Assembly (NCBI GenBank): GCA_031549115.1
Contig: JAVBQJ010000142.1
Location: 1-16,048 of the forward strand
Source of the DNA: JAVBQJ01 sp031549115
GTDB taxonomy: Bacteria; Verrucomicrobiota; Lentisphaeria; Victivallales; Victivallaceae
Direction of reading: 5' to 3'
Length of the DNA: 16,048 nt
Shown: one piece after another, positions 7,317-15,425 of the stretch
Position numbering within the stretch: position 1 is the first letter of the stretch
How the letters are laid out: each line of letters begins with the position of its first letter
The notes under the pieces: model-generated
Databases searched by the model: none
The model's input: only the letters and a program-made list of their open reading frames with translations
Told to the model about the DNA's origin: nothing
Program-made: the position numbers and the translations under genes

Positions 7317-8039
7317 ATGAAAAAGCGGAATGTTTTTACATTGATTGAGCTTCTCGTAGTGATTGCGATTATCGCAATTCTTGCCAGCATGCTGTTGCCG
7401 GCGTTGTCGAAAGCGCGCGCCAAAGCGCGCGCCATCGTCTGCGTCAACAACGCCAAACAATTGGGGTTGGCATGGAACCTCTACCTGAACGACTACGACA
7501 ACTGTTACTTCCCATGGAATCTGGTTTATGAGAAGATCGCCAAAGGCAATAAAAATCCGCAACAGACCCTGTGGGATTACAGTTACTTGCCGGCCAAGTC
7601 GCTCTTGTGCGAGGAAAATCTCGGCAGCGGCAAAAACTTGCAGGGAAATCTGTTGAGACAATGGACGGCGACCGGCACGCCGAGTCCCAATAATGGTGTG
7701 GTTTACCACTTCGATTACGGCAGTTACGGTTACAATACCGCGGCGATCGGCGACGATTCCCAGAACGGCACCGGTCCCGCCCGGCCGGCGAAAGACCTGA
7801 AGTCCCCGTCCACGAAAATCCTCATGGGCGAATCGATCATGATGGCGGCCCTGCCCGAGGAATGGGGGTTCCATCTGATTGACTACAAGGCTTCCAACGG
7901 CGGTTTGAAGAAGAATCACGGCGATCGTTGCACCATACTCTGGGCGGACGGACACTCCACCCAGGAGGAGTGGGACGCGGCCTGGATGGCGAAGGACACG
8001 TACGAAGTCAACCGCTATTTGCTCCGGTTCCTGGACTGA
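7317..8039 (+). CDS. Pseudopilin, H-X9-DG/DUF1559 class (module 2)
   Basis: A 240-residue prepilin-like protein. Residues 7-29 are the hydrophobic N-terminal helix (FTLIELLVVIAIIAILASML) with Glu11 at +5, followed by LLPALSKARAKARA, CVNNAKQLGLAWNLYLNDYD and a globular body. The C-terminus has an exact H-X9-DG motif (His201, Asp211-Gly212), typical of pseudopilins abundant in Lentisphaerae and Planctomycetes. AAAGGGA precedes the ATG at good spacing. As in the module 1 copy, the residue before Phe is not Gly (Val6), so processing by a standard prepilin peptidase is uncertain. It lies between the regulator and the secreted hydrolase (25-bp gap), as in module 1. Role inferred: subunit of a type II secretion-like pseudopilus, perhaps devoted to the neighbouring enzyme; no secretion ATPase or secretin is in the window. 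Confidence 0.88.
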   Translation: MKKRNVFTLIELLVVIAIIAILASMLLPALSKARAKARAIVCVNNAKQLGLAWNLYLNDYDNCYFPWNLVYEKIAKGNKNPQQTLWDYSYLPAKSLLCEENLGSGKNLQGNLLRQWTATGTPSPNNGVVYHFDYGSYGYNTAAIGDDSQNGTGPARPAKDLKSPSTKILMGESIMMAALPEEWGFHLIDYKASNGGLKKNHGDRCTILWADGHSTQEEWDAAWMAKDTYEVNRYLLRFLD

Positions 8040-8064
8040 GTGCGCTTCGCCAAAAGGATTGTTT

Positions 8065-11000
8065 ATGAAAATTCGTAACTTCATCTGGGCTGTTCTGGCG
8101 GTTGGTCTGGCGGTCTGCGGACAGGATTTGAACTCCGGCGGCGCCGGTCTATTGAGCGACGGTCGTCTCCAATGGTACGCGATACCGGTCGACGGGGCGG
8201 AGGGCCGTTGGGAGGCGTTGCCGGACAACGCATTCCGGGTGACCAAAAGCAACGGCGCAGGCGTGATGATCTTTGCCAACGCCGTCGCTTTTCCGATCGT
8301 ACCCGGACGCACCTATCAGGTGGAAGTCGATTTTCATTCGGACTCCGATGCGTTGGGAGGACATATCATGCTGGCGATGCCGGGAGGGGAACGGACTCCG
8401 TTTCCGACCGGCAGCCGGAGCGGGGAAAAGGGCGACAATCACCTGTCGATGTTTTTTACCGCCGCCGGGGATGAGACCGAACTGCGTATTCACCTGGTAC
8501 TTACGGGGGATCCCGGAAGTGTCGGGGTGACCCGGGTCCGTTGCTTCGAAGTGGATCCGGTCGTCGCCAGGCTGCAAAGCCTGGTGAGCCGGCACACGTT
8601 CACGGCGCCGGAGCTGGCGCGGTATTGGACGAGCCGGCATGCGCTCCGGCAGAGCGTAACCCAGGAAGAGCTCACACTGGAGATCTACCCCGAGGGCGGG
8701 CTGGTGTGCCGCGACCTGAATTGGAACGCCGCGGACATCGCCATGGTGGAGATCGACTTCCAGTCGCAGGACGAGGGCGGGTATCTGCGTTTCGATTTTA
8801 CCGCGCAGGACGGGGATCAGACTTATTCGTCGTACGTGAACATGAGTACATATTCCGACGGCGTGTTCCGGCGGCTCCAGTTTCCGGTCGCCGGGGAACC
8901 GGCATGGCGGGGGACCATTGTGGAGGCCGGAATTTCCTGGATGAGCACAGTGCCGGGAACTGTCGCTTTCCGCTCGCTGGAGGCGTTGCCCGAATGCAAT
9001 TGGCTTCCCGGAGCGGCCGCATTGCGCGCCGGCGTGCGGCAGGATATTCCATTGTTCAAACCGCGTGCGCGCTACCATTTGTCGTATTCGTCCGCAGAGC
9101 ATCCGGCGGGGCGGATCGACTTTTTCGACCGGCGCGATACTTTGATTGCCTCGGAGCGACTTCCGGCCGATGCGTCCGGAATTGAATTTCAGGCTCCGGA
9201 ACTGGCGGCGCGCGCGGAATTTACCGCCGACCTCGACTCCACGCCGGAATGTTTCCCGGTGCTTCGCGAAATCGGCCTCCCGCCGCTCAACCGGCCCCCC
9301 GCCTATTGGCGCGGCAGCTGGATCTGGAACCAGACCGGGTTCGGGCCCAATAATACCAATATCTGGTTTTCGAAGGAGTTTACATTGACCGCAGAGGTGG
9401 AGTCGGCCGCGTTCGCCGGCGCCGGCGACGATCTCTTTGAACTCCTCGTCAATGGCAAGCGGATCGGCGACGGTACCCGTTGGGATGAACCGGAACGTTT
9501 CGATATCGCGTCCGCGTTGAAACCGGGAACCAATCGGATCACGGTCCGGGTTTACAATTATCAGGCCTGGGGCGGCTTTCTCGGCGAGGTCTATATCCGT
9601 ACGCGGGACGGCCGTGAAACCTGGCTGGCCACCGGAGAGGATTGGCAAATGGCGGTTGGCGGCGATGCGGTGCCGACGCAATTTCCGGACCGGGCGCTGG
9701 AGCTGGGGGCGCCTCCGGTCGCCCCCTGGGGCACCCGCGTCAATTACCGTTACATCGGGCCGGCCGGGAAAATCAGGATTCTCGAAGGGCGTGTCGGCAA
9801 TTTCCGGGCCGAGGTGTTGCGCGATATTCCGGTGGATACGGACCAGCTGCATTTCCGGATCGTCGCCGCCGACGGTTCGTCACAGACGGTGAAAGGTCAG
9901 GTTTCACCGGGGACCGCGGCGTGGAAAGCGGGAAGCACGGTGACGGTCCAAGTGGATTTGCCCGAAGCGGCCGGCAACGCCGATGCCGGAGTTTATCTGG
10001 CCGAAGATTTTCTCGAAGTCGAGGGAAACACTCCGGCGGGAATGCGGACACAGGCGCCTCCGGAGCTTCCCCGCCCGATCGGCGCCCGGATCGTCGGGAC
10101 CGGTTTTCGGCCGTGGATCCAGTTGAGCAACGGCAAAGCGTTGCCGCCGATTTATTACGATCTGCCGGGGACGTATACCACCGATCCGGATAGCCGGGAT
10201 TTTCTGCTCCGCAATGCCGACCGGGTCGGGTGCGGCATGGTGCGCTTCGGCGTCAGTCTGGCGGATTTCTGGCCGGCCCCCGGCGAGTATGATTTTTCCG
10301 GCTTCGACCGTGCCATGGAGGTATTCAAACTCAATACCCGGGACATGTATGCGTTTCTGATCGTCCGCACCAGTCCGCCGGAGTGGTGGCTCGAGCGCAA
10401 TCCGGACGACGTGACCGCGTATTACGGCGCCGCGCCGCGCCATCCGCAAAAGGACAAGCAGGCGCTGGCCTCGCAGCGCTGGCTGCGCGACATGTCCGAA
10501 GTGCTGCGCGCGTTCGTTCGGCATGTTCAAGATGGGCGCTACGCCGACGCTGTCATCGGCTTCGGCATCAGCGAGGGGTGGAACAGCGAATGGTTCTGGA
10601 GTTACGCCGACGCCAACGACCGTCCGGCGATGGCCGGGTATTCCGCCGCCGACCTGGAAACGTTCCGGGGGATGCTCCGGGACAAGTACCGGGATGACCG
10701 GGCGCTGGCGGCGGCGTATGACCGGCCGGGGCTGACCTTTGACACCGTGGCCATGCCGGCGCCGGAGCGGCTCAACCAGAGTTCGATCGGCACCTTGCTG
10801 GATCCGGTCCGGGACCGCGACATCATCGACTGGTTTGCGTTTCGCAACCGTTCCATCGGAAACGCTCTCGAACACCTCTGCCGGGTGGTCAAAGAGGAGA
10901 GCGACGGCCGTCTTTTGACCGGCGCCTACTACGGTTATCTGGTGGCGTTCTCGCACATTTTCAACCACCTGCAAAGTGTCGGGCATCTGGCGATCCGGCA

Positions 11001-12195
11001 GATCATCGATTCGCCTTACGTCGATCTGGTGTGGGCGCCGTCGTTTTATACCTGGCGCCGCCTCGGCATGGGCGACGGCGTGATGCAGTGTGCCGACGCG
11101 TTTTCGCTCAACGGCAAACTGGTCGTTGTCGAACAGGACATGCGCACGTATTCGCAAAACGGACATTACGAAGCGGCCAACGGGAAACTCTACACCGTCG
11201 ATCAGAGCATCGGCGCCATGAACCGCGCGTTCGCGATGTTGAGCACGCGCGGGCTCGGCACACACTATATGGAGATGATGGAGTGCTGGTTTGTGGAACC
11301 GGTTCTGCTCGACGTCATCCAGGATCAGCTGGCGCTTTACCGCGAACTGCCGCCGGTAACCGGAACCGTGCCCCCCGGGGTATGCATCGTCAGCGACACG
11401 GAAAGCCCGCTCTACGTCAAACACAATCAGGGCGACGGCGTGCACCAGGGGTTGATTGCCGGGCTGTTGCGGCGAATTCAGGAAAGCGGGTTTGCCTGGC
11501 GCCATGTGCTGCTTGACGACCTGATCCGGGAAAACTCTCTGGTGCCGGCGCACCATTTCTATATCGTCACCAACCTTCTGAAGCTGGAGCCCGGTGAAAT
11601 CGCCGCTTTGCGTTCCCGCTGGGAGCGGGAAAAGGCGTCCGTACTGTTTCTTTACGGGCCGGGTTTCACCGATGGGCAAACGACGCCTTCGGCGGAGCAG
11701 GTCTCCCGGACGCTGGGAATCACCGTGACAATGGATGGCGAAGAAAAGCAGCTCGAGGCCGTTTTCAACGATGCGTTCGGGCTCCGGAAGTTCGCCGACA
11801 TCAACCGCACCGCGCCGCACTTTCTGCCGCAGACGGGCTTTGCCGAAGAGCTTGCCGCCGATACCGCCGGCAAGCCGCTGGTGGTCGGTTGGGAGGCGGG
11901 GGGCGTTCGCTATTACTTTTCCGCGTTGAGCATGCTGCCGCCGGAAATCCTGCGTCAGCTCGCCGCCTCCGCGGGGGTATGGATTTATGGCGATTCGGGC
12001 GATCCGGTTTATGCCGGCAACGATCTCGTGTTCCTTTACGCCAAACGCGGCGGTATCAAGCGGCTCCAGATTCCGGCCGGGCTGCGGCTGCGGCCGATCA
12101 TGGGCCTTGAAGCCGGAGACGTGGCCGATGGCGAATTCACCGCCCGTCCCGGACAGACTTACGGCTTCATTATCGAATATAGCAATCAGGAATAA
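8065..12195 (+). CDS. Large secreted glycoside hydrolase, clan GH-A/GH42-like (module 2)
   Basis: A 1376-residue protein beginning with a signal peptide (MKIRNFIWAVLAVGLAVCGQ). Cys18 does not sit in a good lipobox. Visible layout: N-terminal beta-sandwich (about 25-165); further beta-rich sequence to about 410; galactose-binding-like domain (about 412-545, with LLVNGKRIGDG and KPGTNRITVRVYN); Ig-like stretch (about 560-665); TIM barrel (about 680-1095, APGEYDFSGFD); flavodoxin-like domain (about 1100-1250, LYGPGFTDG); C-terminal beta domain (about 1290-1376). Candidate catalytic residues are Glu842 (or Glu837) in SEGWNSEW and Glu1023 in VVVEQDMRT. ATG at 8065 is chosen over a TTG at 8059 because AAAAGGA lies six bases before it. 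It is a paralogue of the hydrolase at 2386-6090, with both catalytic glutamates present. The next gene starts three bases after its stop. Substrate unknown. Confidence 0.77.
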   Translation: MKIRNFIWAVLAVGLAVCGQDLNSGGAGLLSDGRLQWYAIPVDGAEGRWEALPDNAFRVTKSNGAGVMIFANAVAFPIVPGRTYQVEVDFHSDSDALGGHIMLAMPGGERTPFPTGSRSGEKGDNHLSMFFTAAGDETELRIHLVLTGDPGSVGVTRVRCFEVDPVVARLQSLVSRHTFTAPELARYWTSRHALRQSVTQEELTLEIYPEGGLVCRDLNWNAADIAMVEIDFQSQDEGGYLRFDFTAQDGDQTYSSYVNMSTYSDGVFRRLQFPVAGEPAWRGTIVEAGISWMSTVPGTVAFRSLEALPECNWLPGAAALRAGVRQDIPLFKPRARYHLSYSSAEHPAGRIDFFDRRDTLIASERLPADASGIEFQAPELAARAEFTADLDSTPECFPVLREIGLPPLNRPPAYWRGSWIWNQTGFGPNNTNIWFSKEFTLTAEVESAAFAGAGDDLFELLVNGKRIGDGTRWDEPERFDIASALKPGTNRITVRVYNYQAWGGFLGEVYIRTRDGRETWLATGEDWQMAVGGDAVPTQFPDRALELGAPPVAPWGTRVNYRYIGPAGKIRILEGRVGNFRAEVLRDIPVDTDQLHFRIVAADGSSQTVKGQVSPGTAAWKAGSTVTVQVDLPEAAGNADAGVYLAEDFLEVEGNTPAGMRTQAPPELPRPIGARIVGTGFRPWIQLSNGKALPPIYYDLPGTYTTDPDSRDFLLRNADRVGCGMVRFGVSLADFWPAPGEYDFSGFDRAMEVFKLNTRDMYAFLIVRTSPPEWWLERNPDDVTAYYGAAPRHPQKDKQALASQRWLRDMSEVLRAFVRHVQDGRYADAVIGFGISEGWNSEWFWSYADANDRPAMAGYSAADLETFRGMLRDKYRDDRALAAAYDRPGLTFDTVAMPAPERLNQSSIGTLLDPVRDRDIIDWFAFRNRSIGNALEHLCRVVKEESDGRLLTGAYYGYLVAFSHIFNHLQSVGHLAIRQIIDSPYVDLVWAPSFYTWRRLGMGDGVMQCADAFSLNGKLVVVEQDMRTYSQNGHYEAANGKLYTVDQSIGAMNRAFAMLSTRGLGTHYMEMMECWFVEPVLLDVIQDQLALYRELPPVTGTVPPGVCIVSDTESPLYVKHNQGDGVHQGLIAGLLRRIQESGFAWRHVLLDDLIRENSLVPAHHFYIVTNLLKLEPGEIAALRSRWEREKASVLFLYGPGFTDGQTTPSAEQVSRTLGITVTMDGEEKQLEAVFNDAFGLRKFADINRTAPHFLPQTGFAEELAADTAGKPLVVGWEAGGVRYYFSALSMLPPEILRQLAASAGVWIYGDSGDPVYAGNDLVFLYAKRGGIKRLQIPAGLRLRPIMGLEAGDVADGEFTARPGQTYGFIIEYSNQE

Positions 12196-12198
12196 AAC

Positions 12199-14781
12199 AT
12201 GACTCTCACCCGATCCGATTACACTCCCGCGCCATTCTGGTTTCTGAATCACCGGTTGGAACGGGAGGAATTGCTGCGCCAGCTGGAGCTGATGCGCGAA
12301 CAGGGCATTCACAGCTTTTTCCTCCACCCCCGCGCCGGGCTGCTGACGCCGTACGGCAGCGAAGAATGGTTTTCGCTGGTGCGCTTCATCGTCGAAGAGG
12401 CGGTCAAGCGCGATATGGAGGTGTGGCTTTATGACGAAGACCCCTATCCCTCCGGCGCCGCCGGTGGGCGCCTATTGATGGACCACCCGGAATATGCCGC
12501 CCGCGAAATCCGTTTTCACGAAGCCGAGGCCGACGCCGACGGCCATGTGTACGCGGAATTCGGCGACGGCCGGCTGCTTGAAGCCTGGCAGGTCGAGGAA
12601 GTCCCCGGCGCCGGATCCCCCCGTCTCACCGACATCTCTTGCCATGTCGGCGTACTGCGGCGCCAATCTTTCGTCACGCTGTGGCAAAGCAGTTACTATG
12701 CCCAGATCATCAAACGGCAGGCGTATCCGCATTACCGCGCGGAAACCTTTTTTCCCGTTCTGGCGCTGGATGTGCAACTGACGCCGCACGCCAGGGTCTG
12801 GGCGGTTACCGTCGATACGGTCGAAACCGATGAAAAATACGGACGCCTCCCCGACAACTTGAACCGTGACGCGGTGAAGCTGTTTCTGAAGCTGACCCAC
12901 GAGGCCTACCGGCAGCATGTCGGCGACTACTTCGGGCGCGGCATCAAGGGGATTTTCACCGACGAAACCGCCGCCGGCGGGCTGGTGCCGTGGACGGAGG
13001 AGCTGCCGGAATTTTTCCGGCGGCGGCACGGCTACGACCTGGCCGGGAACTACTATAAGCTGTTCCGGGAACTCCCCGGCAGCGATCAGGCGCGTTTCGA
13101 TTACTGGGAGGCGGTCCGGGAGCTTTTCATCGACGCATTTTACCGCCCGGTCAACGACTGGTGCCGCGGCAACGGCCTGCAGTTGACCGGGCACGGCATC
13201 GCCGAGGAGGATCCGACCGCGACCACCAACGGCGGCAATATTTACGCGTTGCAGTCTTACGTCGGGATCCCCGGCTTTGATCATATCACCTGCAATATCC
13301 CGGACGGCAAGGAGTTCTATTCGCTCAACGTCGGCGGGCGCCTGGTGGCTTCCGCCGCCAGCCAGAACGGCGAACATCTGGTGCAAAGCGAAAGCATGGG
13401 GTGCAATGCGTTCAATTTCAACGCCGCCGGGATGCGCAAGGTCGGGCATTGGCTCTATGTGCTCGGCGTCAACTGGCTGGTGCCGCACGGCTTCCATTAC
13501 TCCTACGACGGCTTCCGCAAAGACGACGCGGGCAAATCCTTCTTCTTCCAGGATCCGGAATTTCCCCGTTTCCACCGTTTCGCCGCCTACTTCGGCAATC
13601 TCGGCTATCAGCTCGGCGAGGCGCGGGCGACCGCCGCTGTCTGTACCTTGTACCCGGTCCGCAGCTTTCACCGTTATCTGCCGGGCGACCGGACCGGGGC
13701 GGAACGGCTGCGCGACCGCTTCTACGTCAACATCCAGAAGTTGTTCCGGCAGCAGTCGCAATTCGAGTTCGCCGATGAAGACACGCTCTTCGCCGCGCCG
13801 CTCTCGACCGCCGGCATCGAGGTCGGACAACAACGCTACCGCGCCGTTTATGTCCCGGTAGCCGAGCTCGCCGATGCCACCCGGGAAGCGCTGGAGCGTC
13901 TGGCCGCCGCCGGAATTCCGGTTTTTTATCCCGGTGATGAGGATAAGCTGGAAGCATATACGCCGTTCGAATTGGAATCCGCGCCCGGGAGCGCGCTCGA
14001 AGCGACGCAGATCATGACACTGGCGAAGGAGGATGCCGAAGGCAGGCAATTGCTGTACCTCTTTAACAATCAGGACTGCGCCGGGACGCTGCGCGTCCGT
14101 TGGCGGCAGCCGCGGCGCGGCGTCACCCTGTACGATCCGGAAAACGACAGCCGCCAACGACTCGAAATCGACGCGTCCGGCGCGGTCACGGTGGCATTCA
14201 CCAACTACGGCGCCGCGCTGCTGCGCTGGGGCGATACGGCGGCAGACGGCCTTCCGGTTTACGCGCTTCCCGACCCCGTCCCGGTCACCGATTACCGCTA
14301 CGAGCAGGCGCTGGAGTGGGATTACCGGCCGCCGGTGGCGGGCATTGCCGCCACGCTGCGGGATTGGCGGGTGACGGTCAACGGCGAAGAGCGGGGCGTC
14401 CACCGCTACAGCGTGATCCGGGATATCGCCGGAACCACGCTGGCGTATCAGACCCGGCAGCGGCCGCGGGCGATTTTCGATACCGTCGCGGTATTGACCG
14501 GGCCGTATCCGGCGCAAGTCAAATTCGAAACCGAGTTTTCGTTGCCGCATGCGGGGTTTCGGCTGGTGATGGAGAACGAAAGCATTCGCGGCGCCGGTGA
14601 AATCTATCTCAACGGACAATTGCTGCCGCAGGATTGCTTCCGCCGCGAACGCATTTACGACCCGTGGAATCTGGTCGCCGAGGTCGAAAAATGGCTGCGC
14701 CCCGGAAGCAACCGGATGGAGATCCGCTGGCGCCAGGCCGGTGAATTCGACGGCTTGACTTCGCTGTTGTATTTTCTCTAA
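12199..14781 (+). CDS. GH106-like alpha-L-rhamnosidase, no signal peptide
   Basis: An 860-residue protein close to the usual GH106 length. Family-like motifs in order: PAPFWFLNH near the start; SFFLHPRAGLLTPYGSEEWF; WLYDEDPYPSGAAGG (76-90); GIFTDET (Asp255, Glu256); FRRRHGYDL; HGIAEEDP (His332, Glu336, Glu337); GFDH; KVGHW and VQSESMG (Glu398). The central part is a TIM barrel, the C-terminal 150 residues a galactose-binding-like beta-sandwich (IYLNGQLLPQD, LRPGSNRMEIRW). GH106 enzymes release alpha-L-rhamnose; which glutamates form the catalytic pair I cannot assign from sequence. No signal peptide is seen, so it probably acts in the cytoplasm on imported oligosaccharides, unlike its two secreted neighbours. 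It starts three bases after the previous stop, with an AGGA inside the end of that gene, suggesting translational coupling. It could instead belong to a related unnamed family. Confidence 0.72.
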   Translation: MTLTRSDYTPAPFWFLNHRLEREELLRQLELMREQGIHSFFLHPRAGLLTPYGSEEWFSLVRFIVEEAVKRDMEVWLYDEDPYPSGAAGGRLLMDHPEYAAREIRFHEAEADADGHVYAEFGDGRLLEAWQVEEVPGAGSPRLTDISCHVGVLRRQSFVTLWQSSYYAQIIKRQAYPHYRAETFFPVLALDVQLTPHARVWAVTVDTVETDEKYGRLPDNLNRDAVKLFLKLTHEAYRQHVGDYFGRGIKGIFTDETAAGGLVPWTEELPEFFRRRHGYDLAGNYYKLFRELPGSDQARFDYWEAVRELFIDAFYRPVNDWCRGNGLQLTGHGIAEEDPTATTNGGNIYALQSYVGIPGFDHITCNIPDGKEFYSLNVGGRLVASAASQNGEHLVQSESMGCNAFNFNAAGMRKVGHWLYVLGVNWLVPHGFHYSYDGFRKDDAGKSFFFQDPEFPRFHRFAAYFGNLGYQLGEARATAAVCTLYPVRSFHRYLPGDRTGAERLRDRFYVNIQKLFRQQSQFEFADEDTLFAAPLSTAGIEVGQQRYRAVYVPVAELADATREALERLAAAGIPVFYPGDEDKLEAYTPFELESAPGSALEATQIMTLAKEDAEGRQLLYLFNNQDCAGTLRVRWRQPRRGVTLYDPENDSRQRLEIDASGAVTVAFTNYGAALLRWGDTAADGLPVYALPDPVPVTDYRYEQALEWDYRPPVAGIAATLRDWRVTVNGEERGVHRYSVIRDIAGTTLAYQTRQRPRAIFDTVAVLTGPYPAQVKFETEFSLPHAGFRLVMENESIRGAGEIYLNGQLLPQDCFRRERIYDPWNLVAEVEKWLRPGSNRMEIRWRQAGEFDGLTSLLYFL

Positions 14782-14850
14782 TCGAAGCCGCACCACCACA
14801 ATCACCACACGCCGCGCCGTACCGGCGCCAAACACCTGCCCTATACAATA
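14782..14850. other. Short intergenic stretch with a small palindrome
   Basis: After the last operon gene lies a CACC/CACA-rich stretch, then GCGCCG-TAC-CGGCGC (14814-14828), a perfect 6-bp stem with a 3-nt loop. The string CACACGCCGCGCCG (14806-14819) resembles the repeats at 264-279. It may be a first, weak termination structure ahead of the stronger hairpin at 14851-14906. Confidence 0.35.
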
Positions 14851-14906
14851 CTTAAGGGGAGTGAAAAACACTTTCACCGCTGAAAATGCTTTTCACTCCC
14901 CTTAGG
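14851..14906. terminator. Very stable long hairpin between convergent genes, probable bidirectional terminator
   Basis: TAAGGGGAGTGAAAA (14853-14867) pairs perfectly with TTTTCACTCCCCTTA (14890-14904). The outer bases add a wobble and a C-G pair (14851-14852 with 14905-14906). Inside, CA/TG (14869-14870 with 14887-14888) and TTTCA/TGAAA (14872-14876 with 14881-14885) continue the stem to a CCGC loop. The whole 56 bases fold into one stem with only two unpaired positions per side. It lies between a plus-strand operon and a minus-strand gene, fitting a terminator for both. Only the A/T runs within the arms could act as U-tracts. Confidence 0.7.
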
Positions 14907-14933
14907 AATTCCAAGTGGATTTTTTCCCGGGGC

Positions 14934-15209
14934 TTAGCCTAACCCGAAAAGTTTGGAAATGTCGACATGAGCCTTGACATCAAGCGTCACCAGCGTCCTG
15001 GTATGCAGGATTCCGGGGATGTCATGTGTCATCCGGTTCGCGACAATGTCGGAAAGTTCGCAATTGGATTTGACCCGAATCATAACCACAAGGTCATATT
15101 CGCCGGCTACGGTGTAAACTTCGGAAACCCCCGGAATTTTCAGCAGGCTTTCAATCGCCTGCTGAATTTTCGGACGCTCGACATTTACCAGCACAATTCC
15201 TGTAACCAT
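14934..15209 (-). CDS. Free-standing Lrp/AsnC ligand-binding (RAM) domain protein
   Basis: A 91-residue protein consisting only of the alpha-beta ligand-binding and oligomerisation domain of Lrp/AsnC regulators: MVTGIVLVNVERPKIQQAIE, then a PGVSEVYTVAGEYDLVVMIR core, and a final LVTLDV strand. The G(E)YD motif matches the family. There is no helix-turn-helix and no room for one: the ATG (complement of 15207-15209) has AAAGGG eight bases upstream. Such stand-alone RAM proteins are known; some are thought to sense amino acids or to form mixed oligomers with full-length Lrp proteins, but roles are mostly unproven. It is convergent with the sugar operon and probably unrelated to it. Confidence 0.85.
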   Translation of the reverse strand: MVTGIVLVNVERPKIQQAIESLLKIPGVSEVYTVAGEYDLVVMIRVKSNCELSDIVANRMTHDIPGILHTRTLVTLDVKAHVDISKLFGLG

Positions 15210-15425
15210 GGTTTCAGCCCTTTCGCTTGTCTCGCCGGGGAGCTCCCTCGTGGGCTCCCACCCTCACTCGTTACAATAACCGCCATCCCAGGGAATGCAA
15301 GTTTTTTTTCGCCGGGGAAGCGATTTTCCTGATTTGAGCGTGGCTGGAAGGGGAAAACATGCCGCCGGTGCGCGAGGGGGGCGGTTCCGGCCCGTGCGTG
15401 CTCACAGGTGGATGATTGGCGTTAG
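15210..15425. other. Upstream region of the RAM-domain gene
   Basis: No gene is seen. On the minus strand it carries the leader of the RAM-domain gene, including a GGGAGC/GCTCCC hairpin (15238-15243 and 15254-15259) between promoter and RBS. A T-run lies at 15302-15309. The remainder is GC-rich with no recognised signal. Confidence 0.5.
15273..15300 (-). promoter_or_regulatory. Candidate promoter of the RAM-domain gene
   Basis: Read on the minus strand, TTGCAT (complement of 15295-15300) and TATTGT (complement of 15273-15278) are 16 bp apart, each matching four of six consensus bases. The start would fall about 60 bases before the ATG. GTTA-CAA-TAAC (15270-15280) overlaps the -10 box as a small palindrome and may be a binding site. 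Confidence 0.4.

Noticed and set aside
8059..8064. TTG start for the module 2 hydrolase
   Set aside because: The ATG at 8065 has AAAAGGA six bases upstream and gives a normal signal peptide; the TTG would overlap the RBS region.
2398..14877. Long open frames on the minus strand opposite the hydrolase genes (for example 4321-6156, 9904-12327 and 12472-14877)
   Set aside because: They lie wholly or mostly opposite genes with clear domains, are rich in Arg, Gln, Val and Pro without recognisable motifs, and are expected from high GC content at third codon positions.
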